A DNA stretch of 15,976 bases from Anaerolineaceae bacterium. GTDB taxonomy: Bacteria; Chloroflexota; Anaerolineae; Anaerolineales; Anaerolineaceae. Of the stretch, positions 1 to 7,252 are shown one piece after another (the stretch's first letter is position 1; each line of letters begins with the position of its first letter). The DNA is taken from assembly GCA_003446605.1 (NCBI GenBank), contig DMDF01000065.1:1-15976 (forward strand). Reading direction: 5' to 3'. Under the pieces are notes generated by a model, which saw only the letters and a program-made list of their open reading frames with translations, was not told the DNA's origin and made no database searches. The position numbers and the translations under genes are program-made.

Positions 1-461
1 CCCAGCTGGGCGGAGTATTGGGTTTTGAAGTGCAGGATAATCTGGGGGTGCTGATCGTCACCTATCTGGCGCAGACGCTTCCGGTGGCTCTGTATATGTT
101 GCCCAATTACTTCAAGGCCATCCCCAATGAGATTGAGCAGGCGGGCTTGATCGATGGCTGTTCCCACAGTCAGGTTCTCACCAAGATCACGCTGCCGCTT
201 TCACTGCCTGCCATCGTATCCGTTTTTATTTACTCCTTCATGATCGCGTGGAATGAATTCTTGTATGCTTTTATTTTTCTCAACAGCCGCGATTAATTCA
301 CCATTCCGATCGCGATCAATACCATTTTCAATGATCCCAGTCCACGCCCCAATGTGGTCATGGCTGCCTCAACGATCATGACTATCCCGATCATGATCCT
401 CTATCTGGCAATGCAGAAATATTTAGAAAAAGGCTTGATCGCCGGGGGCGTCAAGGGATAG
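1..461 (+). pseudogene. Carbohydrate ABC transporter permease, MalG type, 5'-truncated by window edge, internal stop
   Basis: Inner-membrane permease of a CUT1-type sugar ABC importer. The reading frame is open from base 3, shows the EAA loop that contacts the ATPase (around bases 130-215: EIEQAGLIDG followed by ITLPLSLP), and reaches FLNSRD. It then meets TAA at 294-296. The same frame continues for 54 further codons (FTIPIAINTI, MAASTIMTIPIMILYL, QKYLEKGLIAGGVKG) to TAG at 459-461, which is exactly how MalG-family proteins end. The family usually has a Lys-like codon before FT, so one A-to-T change (AAA to TAA) would explain the stop. The tail is otherwise undecayed, so the lesion is very recent, a sequencing error, or read through. 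It lies 8 bases upstream of the glycosyltransferase and is probably in the same operon. Confidence 0.85.
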
Positions 462-469
462 CTGCGATC

Positions 470-1738
470 ATGAAAATTGCTTTTTTATCCACCCGCATAC
501 ACGGCTTGGACGGCGTTTCGCTTGAGATACGAAAATGGGCATCCATCCTTGTGGAATTGGGACATGAGCTGTATTATTGCGCGGGTGAGCTTGGGGATCA
601 ACCCAATGCGTTGCTCATTCCTGAAATGCATTTCACACACCCGCTTGTCGAGCAGGTTCAGCAGCTTGCTTTTGGACAGGTTGAAAGAGATGCGCAGTTG
701 AATGACCTGATCCAACAATTGGTTCAGAGACTTTCTGCTCAGATCGGGTTTTTTCTTTCTGAGAATCGTATCGATGTGATCATCCCGGAAAACATTCTCA
801 CCATCCCCATGAATATCCCCCTGGGAATTGCTCTTTCAAACCTTATCCGGGAGGGAAATATCCCGACCGTGGCGCATCATCACGATTTCTACTGGGAGCG
901 CGAGCGTTTTTCACAGAACTGCATTCCGGATTTGCTGGACCGGTATTTTCCCCCTGACCTTCCCTCCATGCACCATGTGGTCATTAATTCCCTCGCGCAG
1001 GAGCAATTACAGAAAAAAAAGGGCGTCCGTGCGGAGATCATTCCCAACGTCTTTGATTTTACCCATCCGGTAAGTGTGCCATCCATCTCTACCAGTGATC
1101 TTCGTCGTGAGCTGGGCATCCAGCCGGGTGAGATCATGGTGCTGCAGCCAACGCGCATCATCCCACGCAAGGGTATTGAACTGGCAATTGATCTGGTGGC
1201 AGCATTGCGCCAGCCGGCAAAAAGGGCAGCATTGGGTGGAAGAGATACGAAACTTGTCATCAGCCATCCTTCAGGGGATGAGGGCGGGGAATATCTAGCC
1301 ATGCTTCTCCAAAAAGCGAAAGAACTGGATATCGCATTGATTTTGGCAGACCAACTTCTTGCTCCTGCCGGAAGAGATGCCTCCCTAACCCTGTGGGATG
1401 CATATCGCTGCGCTGATCTGGTAACCTATCCCAGTTCTATGGAGGGTTTTGGAAATGCACTGCTTGAAGCACTTTACTTTCGCAAGCCGGTCGTGATCAA
1501 CCGCTACCCGGTTTATGAAAGGGATATTCAGCCTTTGGGATTGGACTTGATCGAAATGAGTGGTTCCGTAAATGCTGAAGTTGTTGAACAGGTAATTGCA
1601 GTACTGAATGACACTCAGCGCCGGGAAAAGATGGGAGATCTAAATTTTTCTATCGCAAAAGAACACTTTTCGTATGAGGCGATCGAACCAAAACTTGATA
1701 AAATGATGGGGTTATTTGCGTTGCATCGTGAAAAATAA
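470..1738 (+). CDS. GT4-family glycosyltransferase (GT-B fold)
   Basis: A 422-residue retaining glycosyltransferase, probably cytosolic. The N-terminal Rossmann domain opens with MKIAFLSTRI. The C-terminal donor-binding domain starts near residue 215, with QPTRIIPRKG at 226-235. The GT4 E-x7-E signature is EGFGNALLE at 325-333, where the Glu pair contacts the nucleotide-sugar donor. HHHDFYWERERF at 136-147 sits where the acceptor site would lie. The ATG is 8 bases after the permease stop, without a clear Shine-Dalgarno sequence. Its place between a sugar permease and a GH13_18 phosphorylase suggests it makes or elongates a small glycoside. Glucosylglycerate or mannosylglucosylglycerate is one possibility, but this is inference from neighbours; donor and acceptor cannot be read from the sequence. 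Confidence 0.85.
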   Translation: MKIAFLSTRIHGLDGVSLEIRKWASILVELGHELYYCAGELGDQPNALLIPEMHFTHPLVEQVQQLAFGQVERDAQLNDLIQQLVQRLSAQIGFFLSENRIDVIIPENILTIPMNIPLGIALSNLIREGNIPTVAHHHDFYWERERFSQNCIPDLLDRYFPPDLPSMHHVVINSLAQEQLQKKKGVRAEIIPNVFDFTHPVSVPSISTSDLRRELGIQPGEIMVLQPTRIIPRKGIELAIDLVAALRQPAKRAALGGRDTKLVISHPSGDEGGEYLAMLLQKAKELDIALILADQLLAPAGRDASLTLWDAYRCADLVTYPSSMEGFGNALLEALYFRKPVVINRYPVYERDIQPLGLDLIEMSGSVNAEVVEQVIAVLNDTQRREKMGDLNFSIAKEHFSYEAIEPKLDKMMGLFALHREK

Positions 1739-1746
1739 ATGCGTGA

Positions 1747-3501
1747 TTGGAAATTATTGTGAGTTTAAGCCGATTATCTGACCATCTGAAAAATATCTAT
1801 GGAGAAGAAGCCAGCCGGGAACTTTTAAAGCAGATAGAGAGTAAAACAGCGCAGTACAGGGATGATATCCATTGTGGGAAGGCTAGATATTCCCTCAACC
1901 AGGAAGATGTGGTTCTAATCACCTATGGGGACCAATTTTCTGAACCGGGGCAAAAACCACTGGAGACGTTGCACGCTTTCTGCCAGCAATTCTTGGGTTT
2001 GGCTTTTAACACCATCCATATCCTGCCCTTTTTTCCCTACTCATCCGATGATGGTTTTTCGGTCATCGATTATTATCATGTTGATCCTGCTCTGGGGGAT
2101 TGGGCGGATATCCAGGCTATTTCAGGTGATTTTCGCCTGATGGTGGATGGGGTTTTCAATCATGCTTCGAAAGAAAGCAGCTGGTTCAAAGGCTTTCTAG
2201 CGGGCGAACAACCCTACTGCAACTATTTCATTAGCGTGGCTCCACGAACCGATCTGAGCCAGGTAGTGCGACCGCGCGCGCTACCGTTGCTGACCGCTTT
2301 TCAAACCGGCGAAGGGCAGAAACTGGTGTGGACGACCTTTTCGGATGATCAGGTTGATTTGAACTATGCTTCCCCAGACGTATTCCTAGAAATCACGGAT
2401 GTCATGCTCACCTATGTGAAAAAGGGCGCCCGTATCATTCGCATCGATGCTGTCCCGTTCCTGTGGAAGGAGATCGGTACTGATTGTATTCATCGCCCGC
2501 AAACCCACGCCTTGGTAAAAGCCTGGAGAGCCATTCTGGACCTGGTGGCGCCTGAGGTGCTGTTGATCACCGAGAGCAACGTGCCATTTGAAGATAATAT
2601 CTCCTATCTGGGAGAATATAAGGACCACAACCGGGTGGAAACGGATGAAGCTCAGTTGGTTTATCAATTCTCGTTAGGACCCCTCATCTTGCATACTTTT
2701 CTGGATGGAAATTCAAGCAGGATTTCGCGCTGGGTCTCTTCCCTACCACAACCATACCGCTACTTCAATTTCATCGCTTCCCATGATGGAATAGGGTTGA
2801 ACCCCGCTACGGGTATTCTAGACCAGGATGAGATCAACGCTTTGATAAAAACCGCACAGGCACACGGTGGAAGACTTTCTTATAAAAAAGATGTGGATGG
2901 CAATGAAAAGGTCTATGAACTGAATATCACCCTGTATGATTTTCTTAATGATCCCCAGCAACCGCAAGCAGAGCTGGATATCGAACGTTTTATTGCCAGT
3001 CAGGCGATCATGCTGGTGCTGGCGGGTGTACCCGGTATCTACGTGCACAGTCTTTTTGGCTCGCATAATTGTCTGATGTGCGATGAGGATGGACAACATC
3101 CCCGCTCGATCAATCGCGCAAAATTTAACTACTCGCAACTGCTTGCTAAACTGGCAGACCCCACCAGCCGTGAAACGGTCATTTTCCATCGTTACCTGGC
3201 TTTACTTGCACAACGTCGGATGCATGCTGCCTTTGCTCCCTTTGCAGAGCAGGAGGTACTTTTACTGGATGAACGGGTGTTCGCGCTCTATCGTGAAGAT
3301 GAGCGCCATGCTGAACAGATTGTGTGTATTACCAACGTAACGGATAAAATTGTCGAGGTGAAAATACCGGCTTCCCAATGGTTGTGTAAGAATAGGGTTT
3401 TAAAAGATTTATTGAGCGATCATCTGGTTGCAATGAATGATGATCTACTAGAAATAACCTTACAACCCTATCAGAGCATGTGGCTATGCAGCCAGGTGTG
3501 A
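1747..3501 (+). CDS. GH13_18 sucrose phosphorylase-like enzyme (possible glucosylglycerate phosphorylase)
   Basis: A 584-residue alpha-glucoside phosphorylase of the GH13 subfamily that includes sucrose, sucrose-6-phosphate and glucosylglycerate phosphorylases (E. coli YcjM is of the last type). Visible motifs: LPFFPYSSDDGFSVIDY (93-109), conserved region I VDGVFNHAS (133-141), the nucleophile Asp234 in RIIRIDAVPF, the acid/base Glu276 in LITESNVPFEDN, and the transition-state Asp347 in ASHDGIG. Such enzymes cleave an alpha-glucoside with phosphate to give glucose 1-phosphate, by double displacement with retention. The start is unclear: TTG at 1747, or GTG at 1759 giving VSLSRLSDHL; neither has a good ribosome binding site. 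ATG at 1739 is out of frame. It lies 8 bases after the GT4 gene, so they are co-transcribed. Substrate is not resolved. Confidence 0.88.
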   Translation: MEIIVSLSRLSDHLKNIYGEEASRELLKQIESKTAQYRDDIHCGKARYSLNQEDVVLITYGDQFSEPGQKPLETLHAFCQQFLGLAFNTIHILPFFPYSSDDGFSVIDYYHVDPALGDWADIQAISGDFRLMVDGVFNHASKESSWFKGFLAGEQPYCNYFISVAPRTDLSQVVRPRALPLLTAFQTGEGQKLVWTTFSDDQVDLNYASPDVFLEITDVMLTYVKKGARIIRIDAVPFLWKEIGTDCIHRPQTHALVKAWRAILDLVAPEVLLITESNVPFEDNISYLGEYKDHNRVETDEAQLVYQFSLGPLILHTFLDGNSSRISRWVSSLPQPYRYFNFIASHDGIGLNPATGILDQDEINALIKTAQAHGGRLSYKKDVDGNEKVYELNITLYDFLNDPQQPQAELDIERFIASQAIMLVLAGVPGIYVHSLFGSHNCLMCDEDGQHPRSINRAKFNYSQLLAKLADPTSRETVIFHRYLALLAQRRMHAAFAPFAEQEVLLLDERVFALYREDERHAEQIVCITNVTDKIVEVKIPASQWLCKNRVLKDLLSDHLVAMNDDLLEITLQPYQSMWLCSQV

Positions 3502-3529
3502 TTTTGCCAGCCGGGGCGCGATGAAAGAT

Positions 3530-3554
3530 AGGTTTCAGGACCCTATCCTGACCT
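3530..3554. terminator. Imperfect hairpin between convergent genes
   Basis: CAGGA (3536-3540) pairs with TCCTG (3546-3550) over a 5-base loop. The stem continues as AGGT (3530-3533) with ACCT (3551-3554) across a two-base bulge. It lies 29 bases after the phosphorylase stop and faces the convergent small gene. There is no immediate T-tract, so intrinsic termination is uncertain. Confidence 0.35.
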
Positions 3555-3595
3555 TATTGAATACCGAACGGGTTCTTTAATTCTTATTTCAGAAA

Positions 3596-3796
3596 TTATT
3601 TCTTTTTATCTTTCTTTTTCTTCTTGTCCTTTTTATCTTTTTTGTCTTTCTTGCCCTTCTTATCTTTCTTATCTTTTTTCCCCTTTTTATCTTTCTTATC
3701 TTTTTTGTCTTTTTTCTTGTCTTTGGTTATCTTTTTATCCTCCGGCAACATTTCTTCCAACGGATCTTTTTTTTCTTTCTCGTCTTTATCACCCAT
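3596..3796 (-). CDS. Small lysine/aspartate repeat protein
   Basis: A 66-residue protein of unknown function. Residues 1-27 are mixed and acidic (MGDKDEKEKKDPLEEMLPED). From about residue 28 to the end it is a near-perfect KKDKKD/KKGKKD repeat, extremely basic and surely disordered. It is not just low-complexity noise: the ATG is preceded by AAGGAGGT with five bases spacing (plus strand 3802-3809), and a good promoter lies upstream. It has no membrane segment or signal peptide. The polylysine tail could bind nucleic acid, polyphosphate or ribosomes; that is inference. It stands alone, convergent to the phosphorylase. The AAA/AAG runs could provoke ribosome slippage. The opposite strand reads as a Phe/Leu/Ser repeat, which is a by-product. 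Confidence 0.72.
   Translation of the reverse strand: MGDKDEKEKKDPLEEMLPEDKKITKDKKKDKKDKKDKKGKKDKKDKKGKKDKKDKKDKKKKKDKKK
3599..3718. repeat. Imperfect short-period tandem repeat within the Lys/Asp-rich gene
   Basis: T/C-rich units of about 6-15 bases (variants of CTTTTTATC and TTTCTTATC) repeat across this stretch and encode the KKDKKD/KKGKKD units on the minus strand. The period keeps the frame. The array should be prone to slippage and length change between strains. Confidence 0.65.
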
Positions 3797-3822
3797 GATG
3801 TACCTCCTTGGTATATATTTTT

Positions 3823-3851
3823 ATTGTACAGGAGATTTGCTGTTTGTTGAA
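3823..3851 (-). promoter_or_regulatory. Sigma-70-type promoter of the Lys/Asp-rich protein
   Basis: On the minus strand, TTCAAC (plus 3846-3851), a 17-base spacer, then TACAAT (plus 3823-3828), about 13 bases upstream of the AAGGAGGT ribosome binding site. Good match to consensus and spacing. Confidence 0.6.
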
Positions 3852-3997
3852 CACGTTTAGTAAAGGAATATTCTTATTTTGTGCGAACGAGGTAAAAAAG
3901 AATGAATTAATTCAACAAAAGTGGAATTCAACGTCTCGTTTTGGATTGTTTCTTCTTATATAAAGAAATATATCTTTCTTTCTTTCAGGCAAAATAT

Positions 3998-4759
3998 CTA
4001 CTTAATGGAACCGTTCTCTTTCACATCCATGATTTCTACATCAAAACGTGCTCTGTCACCCCTGAATAATGAGGTTGTGGTTCCTATAGCCCTCCCACTT
4101 TTGATGTATGAAACGGAATTGAATAACAAAAGAGGAGCTCCTGAAGCGACATTTAAAAGCTTGCATTCAATGGGTCTGGCGGATACTGCCTCGATAGAGC
4201 GTTTACTGTAGGCAATTACATAGCCATATTCTTTTTCGATTTCCTCCAATAACGATTTACCTGTCAGGTCCAGTTCAATGATCTTGGGGCACAGGTCGTA
4301 AGGGATATAGGAACGTAAGAACTCAAAGGGTTCATCATGTAAATATCGAAGACGCTCAATTTCAATGACCGGGCTTTCCGGATCGATTTCCAATTTCCTG
4401 GTGACTGAATCAGAACCTGGAATGACATGGTTTAAAAGAACGGTTGTGGTAGGAAAATAGCCCAGGCGCGTCATATTCTGGTAAGTTCCGGAAAGCTGTT
4501 GCAGAATATCTCCACTGATCTTCTTATCAACTATGGTGGCCAATCTCCCCCTTCTTTGAATTATTAACCCTTCAATTTCTAGCTCCTTTAAAGCTTGGCG
4601 AACAACAGTTTTGCTGATGCCATATTTCTCACAGAGTTCCGAATGGCTAGGGAGATGTTCTTCATTCCTCCAGGCACCTTCAGAAATTTGAGATTTAATA
4701 ATTTCCATAAGTTGAACATAATAGGGTGTTGAACTTGTAAAATCTATTTCATCTTTCAT
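3998..4759 (-). CDS. GntR-family transcriptional regulator, HutC/UTRA subfamily
   Basis: A 253-residue DNA-binding regulator, probably the local repressor of the divergent sugar operon. The N-terminal winged helix spans about residues 11-77: TPYYVQLMEIIKSQI, LPSHSELCEKYGISK, then VVRQALKELEIEGLI, with the wing GRLATIV where GRGTFV is usual. A UTRA effector domain follows from about 95 to 240 (PVIEIERLRYLHDEPFEF, YGYVIAYSKRSIEAVSA, LLLFNSVSYIKSGRAIGTT). In this subfamily UTRA domains bind small ligands, often sugar phosphates or pathway intermediates. The ATG has AGGAGG four bases upstream. It is transcribed away from the binding-protein gene across a 299-base AT-rich gap, the usual geometry for a regulator controlling both directions. 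The inducer is probably the imported sugar or a phosphorylated form; this is inferred from position. Confidence 0.92.
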   Translation of the reverse strand: MKDEIDFTSSTPYYVQLMEIIKSQISEGAWRNEEHLPSHSELCEKYGISKTVVRQALKELEIEGLIIQRRGRLATIVDKKISGDILQQLSGTYQNMTRLGYFPTTTVLLNHVIPGSDSVTRKLEIDPESPVIEIERLRYLHDEPFEFLRSYIPYDLCPKIIELDLTGKSLLEEIEKEYGYVIAYSKRSIEAVSARPIECKLLNVASGAPLLLFNSVSYIKSGRAIGTTTSLFRGDRARFDVEIMDVKENGSIK

Positions 4760-4777
4760 AATGCCTCCTATGTTCTA

Positions 4778-4806
4778 TTGACAAATGTTTTGTTGATACA
4801 TATAAT
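4778..4806 (+). promoter_or_regulatory. Perfect-consensus sigma-70 promoter for the sugar operon
   Basis: TTGACA (4778-4783), exactly 17 bases, TATAAT (4801-4806), pointing to the binding-protein gene. Transcription would start near 4813 and give a leader of about 245 bases. The -35 element lies only 18 bases upstream of the GntR start codon, so its own promoter must overlap or lie inside this region. A promoter this strong implies repression, fitting the GntR neighbour. Confidence 0.7.
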
Positions 4807-4830
4807 CATATCATAATAAGATAATAAGTT

Positions 4831-4844
4831 CATCATATTTGATG
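4831..4844. promoter_or_regulatory. Inverted repeat CATCA-N4-TGATG, candidate operator
   Basis: Five-base inverted arms (4831-4835 and 4840-4844) around TATT, centred about 25 bases after the predicted start of the sugar-operon transcript, a workable roadblock position for a repressor. It is short and the region is AT-rich, so chance is a real alternative. I found no second copy. The remaining leader, to 5058, holds no gene or convincing RNA structure that I can see. Confidence 0.25.
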
Positions 4845-5058
4845 TCGTTTAACAATACTAATTCTACACTTCAATTTTCAAAGAAAGAGAGATCTGTAGA
4901 CAAATACTTTAACAAACGAAAAGTTAACGATTTTGTAGAGATTATTAAAAACAATTATTGGTTTTTTGATACAAAATTGATGAAAGGAGAAAAATAAGAC
5001 ACTTACTAGCAAAAAAGATCGTCCCTCACAAAATATAAAAAAATTTATAGGAGAATCG

Positions 5059-6090
5059 ATGAAAAAACAATTACGTTTAATGTCTGTTGTTATCCTGGTC
5101 GCTGTGTTACTATCAGCTTGTGGGACAGCAGCTGAGGATGTGGAAGCTCCTGCGGCAGAAGAATCCGTGACCGAAGCAGAGGTCACTGAACCTTTAACCA
5201 TCGCATTAGTTTACGGTATTCAGGGTGATGCCTTCTATATCACAATGGAAAAAGGTGCAAGAGCGAAAGCTGAAGAATTGGGCGTTGAATTAGTTGCCGA
5301 TGGACCCTCAAAATGGGACCCTTCAGTACAAACCCCGATCGTTGATGCCATGATTGCAAAAGAGGTTGATGCATTGATCAATGTTCCCAATGATCCTCAA
5401 GCCATGATTGCCCCTCTGCAAAGAGCTTATGATGCGGGTATGCCTGTTATTACTACTGACCAGTACATTGGTGATGGTGACTATGAAAATGGTTCCGTTA
5501 CCTTCCCACTCTCGGTTATCGCATCTGATAATTTCGAAGGTGGAAAGATCGCCTGTGAAGCTCTTATCGAATCGATCGGAGGCGAAGGACAGATCTATAT
5601 CTTGACCTCAACTGCCAATGTTCCCTCTGATATCGCTCGCCGTGATGGTTGTATCGCCGCTATTGACGCAGTGGAAGGCGTAACCCTGGCAGGTGTTGAT
5701 TACACAGAAAGCAGTGCCCCCATTGCTACAAATCAGACTCAGGCAATGCTCCAAAAAGAACCTGAATTGGATGCCATTTTCGGTGCGAATCTTTTCAGTG
5801 CCCAGGGTGCAGCTGCTGCCATTAAGAGTGCTGGACTCGAGGGAGTTGTAAAGATTGCTAGCTTTGATGCACCAGAACAGGCTATTGTCGATCTACGCAA
5901 TAACGTTATCGACATGGTTATCGCACAGCAACCCGCTTTGATCGGTGAATTAGCAGTACAGTATGCCTATGATGCCCTTATGGGAAATACTGACAGTATC
6001 CCCGCAAAAGTGAATACACCTTTCGTTGTTATCACCCGTGATAATGTGGATACCCCAGAAGCACAGGCTGCTATCTACAAATCCAACTAG
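5059..6090 (+). CDS. Sugar ABC transporter substrate-binding lipoprotein, RbsB/FrcB type (Peripla_BP_4)
   Basis: A 343-residue extracytoplasmic sugar receptor tethered by lipid. The N-terminus is a lipoprotein signal with lipobox LSAC at residues 18-21 (Cys21 would be acylated), followed by an acidic Ala/Glu-rich linker to about residue 44. The mature type-I periplasmic fold begins PLTIALVYGIQGDAFYITM, continues with DALINVPNDPQAMIAPLQRA and VITTDQY, and has the second-domain signatures ASDNFEGGKIACEAL and DAIFGANLFSAQGAAAAI. This resembles binders of ribose, fructose or similar monosaccharides. The ATG has AGGAG five bases upstream. It is the first gene of the operon and is followed by a strong hairpin that could raise its expression over the membrane parts. 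The ligand cannot be assigned by eye. Confidence 0.92.
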   Translation: MKKQLRLMSVVILVAVLLSACGTAAEDVEAPAAEESVTEAEVTEPLTIALVYGIQGDAFYITMEKGARAKAEELGVELVADGPSKWDPSVQTPIVDAMIAKEVDALINVPNDPQAMIAPLQRAYDAGMPVITTDQYIGDGDYENGSVTFPLSVIASDNFEGGKIACEALIESIGGEGQIYILTSTANVPSDIARRDGCIAAIDAVEGVTLAGVDYTESSAPIATNQTQAMLQKEPELDAIFGANLFSAQGAAAAIKSAGLEGVVKIASFDAPEQAIVDLRNNVIDMVIAQQPALIGELAVQYAYDALMGNTDSIPAKVNTPFVVITRDNVDTPEAQAAIYKSN

Positions 6091-6121
6091 TCTATATTAC
6101 TTTACGATTACTAAATCGAAA

Positions 6122-6148
6122 TCCTTCCTGGGCTATGCCCAGGAAGGA
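6122..6148 (+). terminator. 12-bp perfect hairpin between binding protein and permease (attenuator or mRNA stabiliser)
   Basis: TCCTTCCTGGGC (6122-6133), loop TAT, GCCCAGGAAGGA (6137-6148): twelve perfect GC-rich pairs, 31 bases after the binding-protein stop. The following sequence (CCTAGAATTTTAG) has only a weak T-run, so partial termination or 3'-end protection is more likely than full termination. The 3' arm holds the purine-rich AGGAAGGA, the only Shine-Dalgarno-like stretch before the permease; if used, it is masked by the hairpin. Confidence 0.7.
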
Positions 6149-6166
6149 CCTAGAATTTTAGTTTAC

Positions 6167-7252
6167 ATGAAAACTATGAAAATAAAACAGAAAATAATAT
6201 CAAAACAGCGTGATCACACAAAGGCTTTATTGTATCTTGGAAAATACTGGGTATGGATATTTCTAGTGATCCTGATTGGCGGTTTTTCAAGCGCACCTGG
6301 TTTTTTCAGTCTCGATAATTTTCAAGCTGTTCTCGCCAATAACTCCTTATTATTAGTTCTGGCGATCGGACAATCATTTGTAATTATTACCGGGGGTATT
6401 GATCTATCTACGGGTTGGGTGATGGGTTTGGCAAGCGTTGCGGCTTCGTTGATCATGCGCCAATTTCCCCTTGATGCTAATCTTCTTCTTGTCATCGGAG
6501 CAGGACTACTTATGTCTTTGATCATTGGTCTGCTGGCTGGATGGATCAATGGTATTGTTATTTCCAAATTAAAAGTACCCCCTTTCATTGCCACGTTGGG
6601 AATGTATGGAATTGCACGTGGTTTGGGATATATCTTATCAGGTGGTCCACCTGTGAGCGTGAACCACCCGGGTATCGGGCAATTTGGGAATGGGTACGTA
6701 TTTTATTTTCATCCTGACACAGGGACAAACCTGTTTAAAGTTCCCGAAGGGATCTCGGGGTTGGAATTGCGGCAGATGTCCACGTTTTTACCATATCTGG
6801 TCGTATATTTCCTGATCATCTTAGTTATCTTTCACCTAGTGTTATCAAAAACTCGTTTTGGGCAGCATGTTTATGCAGTGGGTGGTAATAAGATGGCAGC
6901 TCTACGAGCCGGTATTCCTGTAGATAAGATACTTACACAGGTTTATATATTGTCTGCTGTAATGGCGAGCGTAGCAGGTTTCTTGTATGTGATGCGCTAT
7001 TCTGGTGGTGTGGCTGCAGCAGGGGATGCCCTGAATCTTAATTCGGTTGCCGCAGTAGTGGTTGGAGGGGCTTCTCTGAATGGTGGAGAAGGAACCATTA
7101 TAGGAACACTGGCAGGCACCTTGATCATTGCATTCATTCAAAATGGGTTGATTATCCTCGGGATCGATCCGTTTTATCAATATGTCGCCGTTGGGGTCAT
7201 CATCATTTTTGCGGTCCTGATTGACCAGATCAAAAGGCAAGGAGTGAAATGA
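6167..7252 (+). CDS. Sugar ABC transporter permease, RbsC/FrcC type (BPD_transp_2)
   Basis: A 361-residue polytopic inner-membrane permease of the CUT2 type. I chose ATG 6167 (ATG 6176 is an alternative) because the open frame upstream overlaps the binding-protein gene and the hairpin. Family motifs: ITGGIDLSTGWVMGL, NGIVISKLKVPPFIATLG, AVGGNKMAALRAGIPVDKI and the glycine-rich VAAVVVGGASLNGGEGTIIG. About eight to ten hydrophobic segments are visible. No strong ribosome binding site is free of the upstream hairpin. The stop overlaps the next start (ATGA at 7249-7252), so permease and ATPase are translationally coupled. Confidence 0.92.
   Translation: MKTMKIKQKIISKQRDHTKALLYLGKYWVWIFLVILIGGFSSAPGFFSLDNFQAVLANNSLLLVLAIGQSFVIITGGIDLSTGWVMGLASVAASLIMRQFPLDANLLLVIGAGLLMSLIIGLLAGWINGIVISKLKVPPFIATLGMYGIARGLGYILSGGPPVSVNHPGIGQFGNGYVFYFHPDTGTNLFKVPEGISGLELRQMSTFLPYLVVYFLIILVIFHLVLSKTRFGQHVYAVGGNKMAALRAGIPVDKILTQVYILSAVMASVAGFLYVMRYSGGVAAAGDALNLNSVAAVVVGGASLNGGEGTIIGTLAGTLIIAFIQNGLIILGIDPFYQYVAVGVIIIFAVLIDQIKRQGVK

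Noticed and set aside
3596..3720. CRISPR or other spaced repeat array at the T/C-rich repeats
   Set aside because: Units are contiguous, short and coding; there are no spacers. I found no CRISPR-like array elsewhere in the window.
3624..3860. Plus-strand open frame encoding a Phe/Leu/Ser repeat, looking like a membrane peptide
   Set aside because: It is the exact antisense of the Lys/Asp repeat gene, whose strand has the promoter and ribosome binding site; this one has neither.
4980..4997. Five-codon open frame MKGEK in the sugar-operon leader, a possible leader peptide
   Set aside because: No ribosome binding site upstream and no hairpin after it; too short to separate from chance in AT-rich sequence.
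6026..6166. N-terminal extension of the sugar permease upstream of ATG 6167
   Set aside because: It overlaps the end of the binding-protein gene and the 12-bp hairpin; permeases of this family begin with a short basic stretch as seen from ATG 6167.
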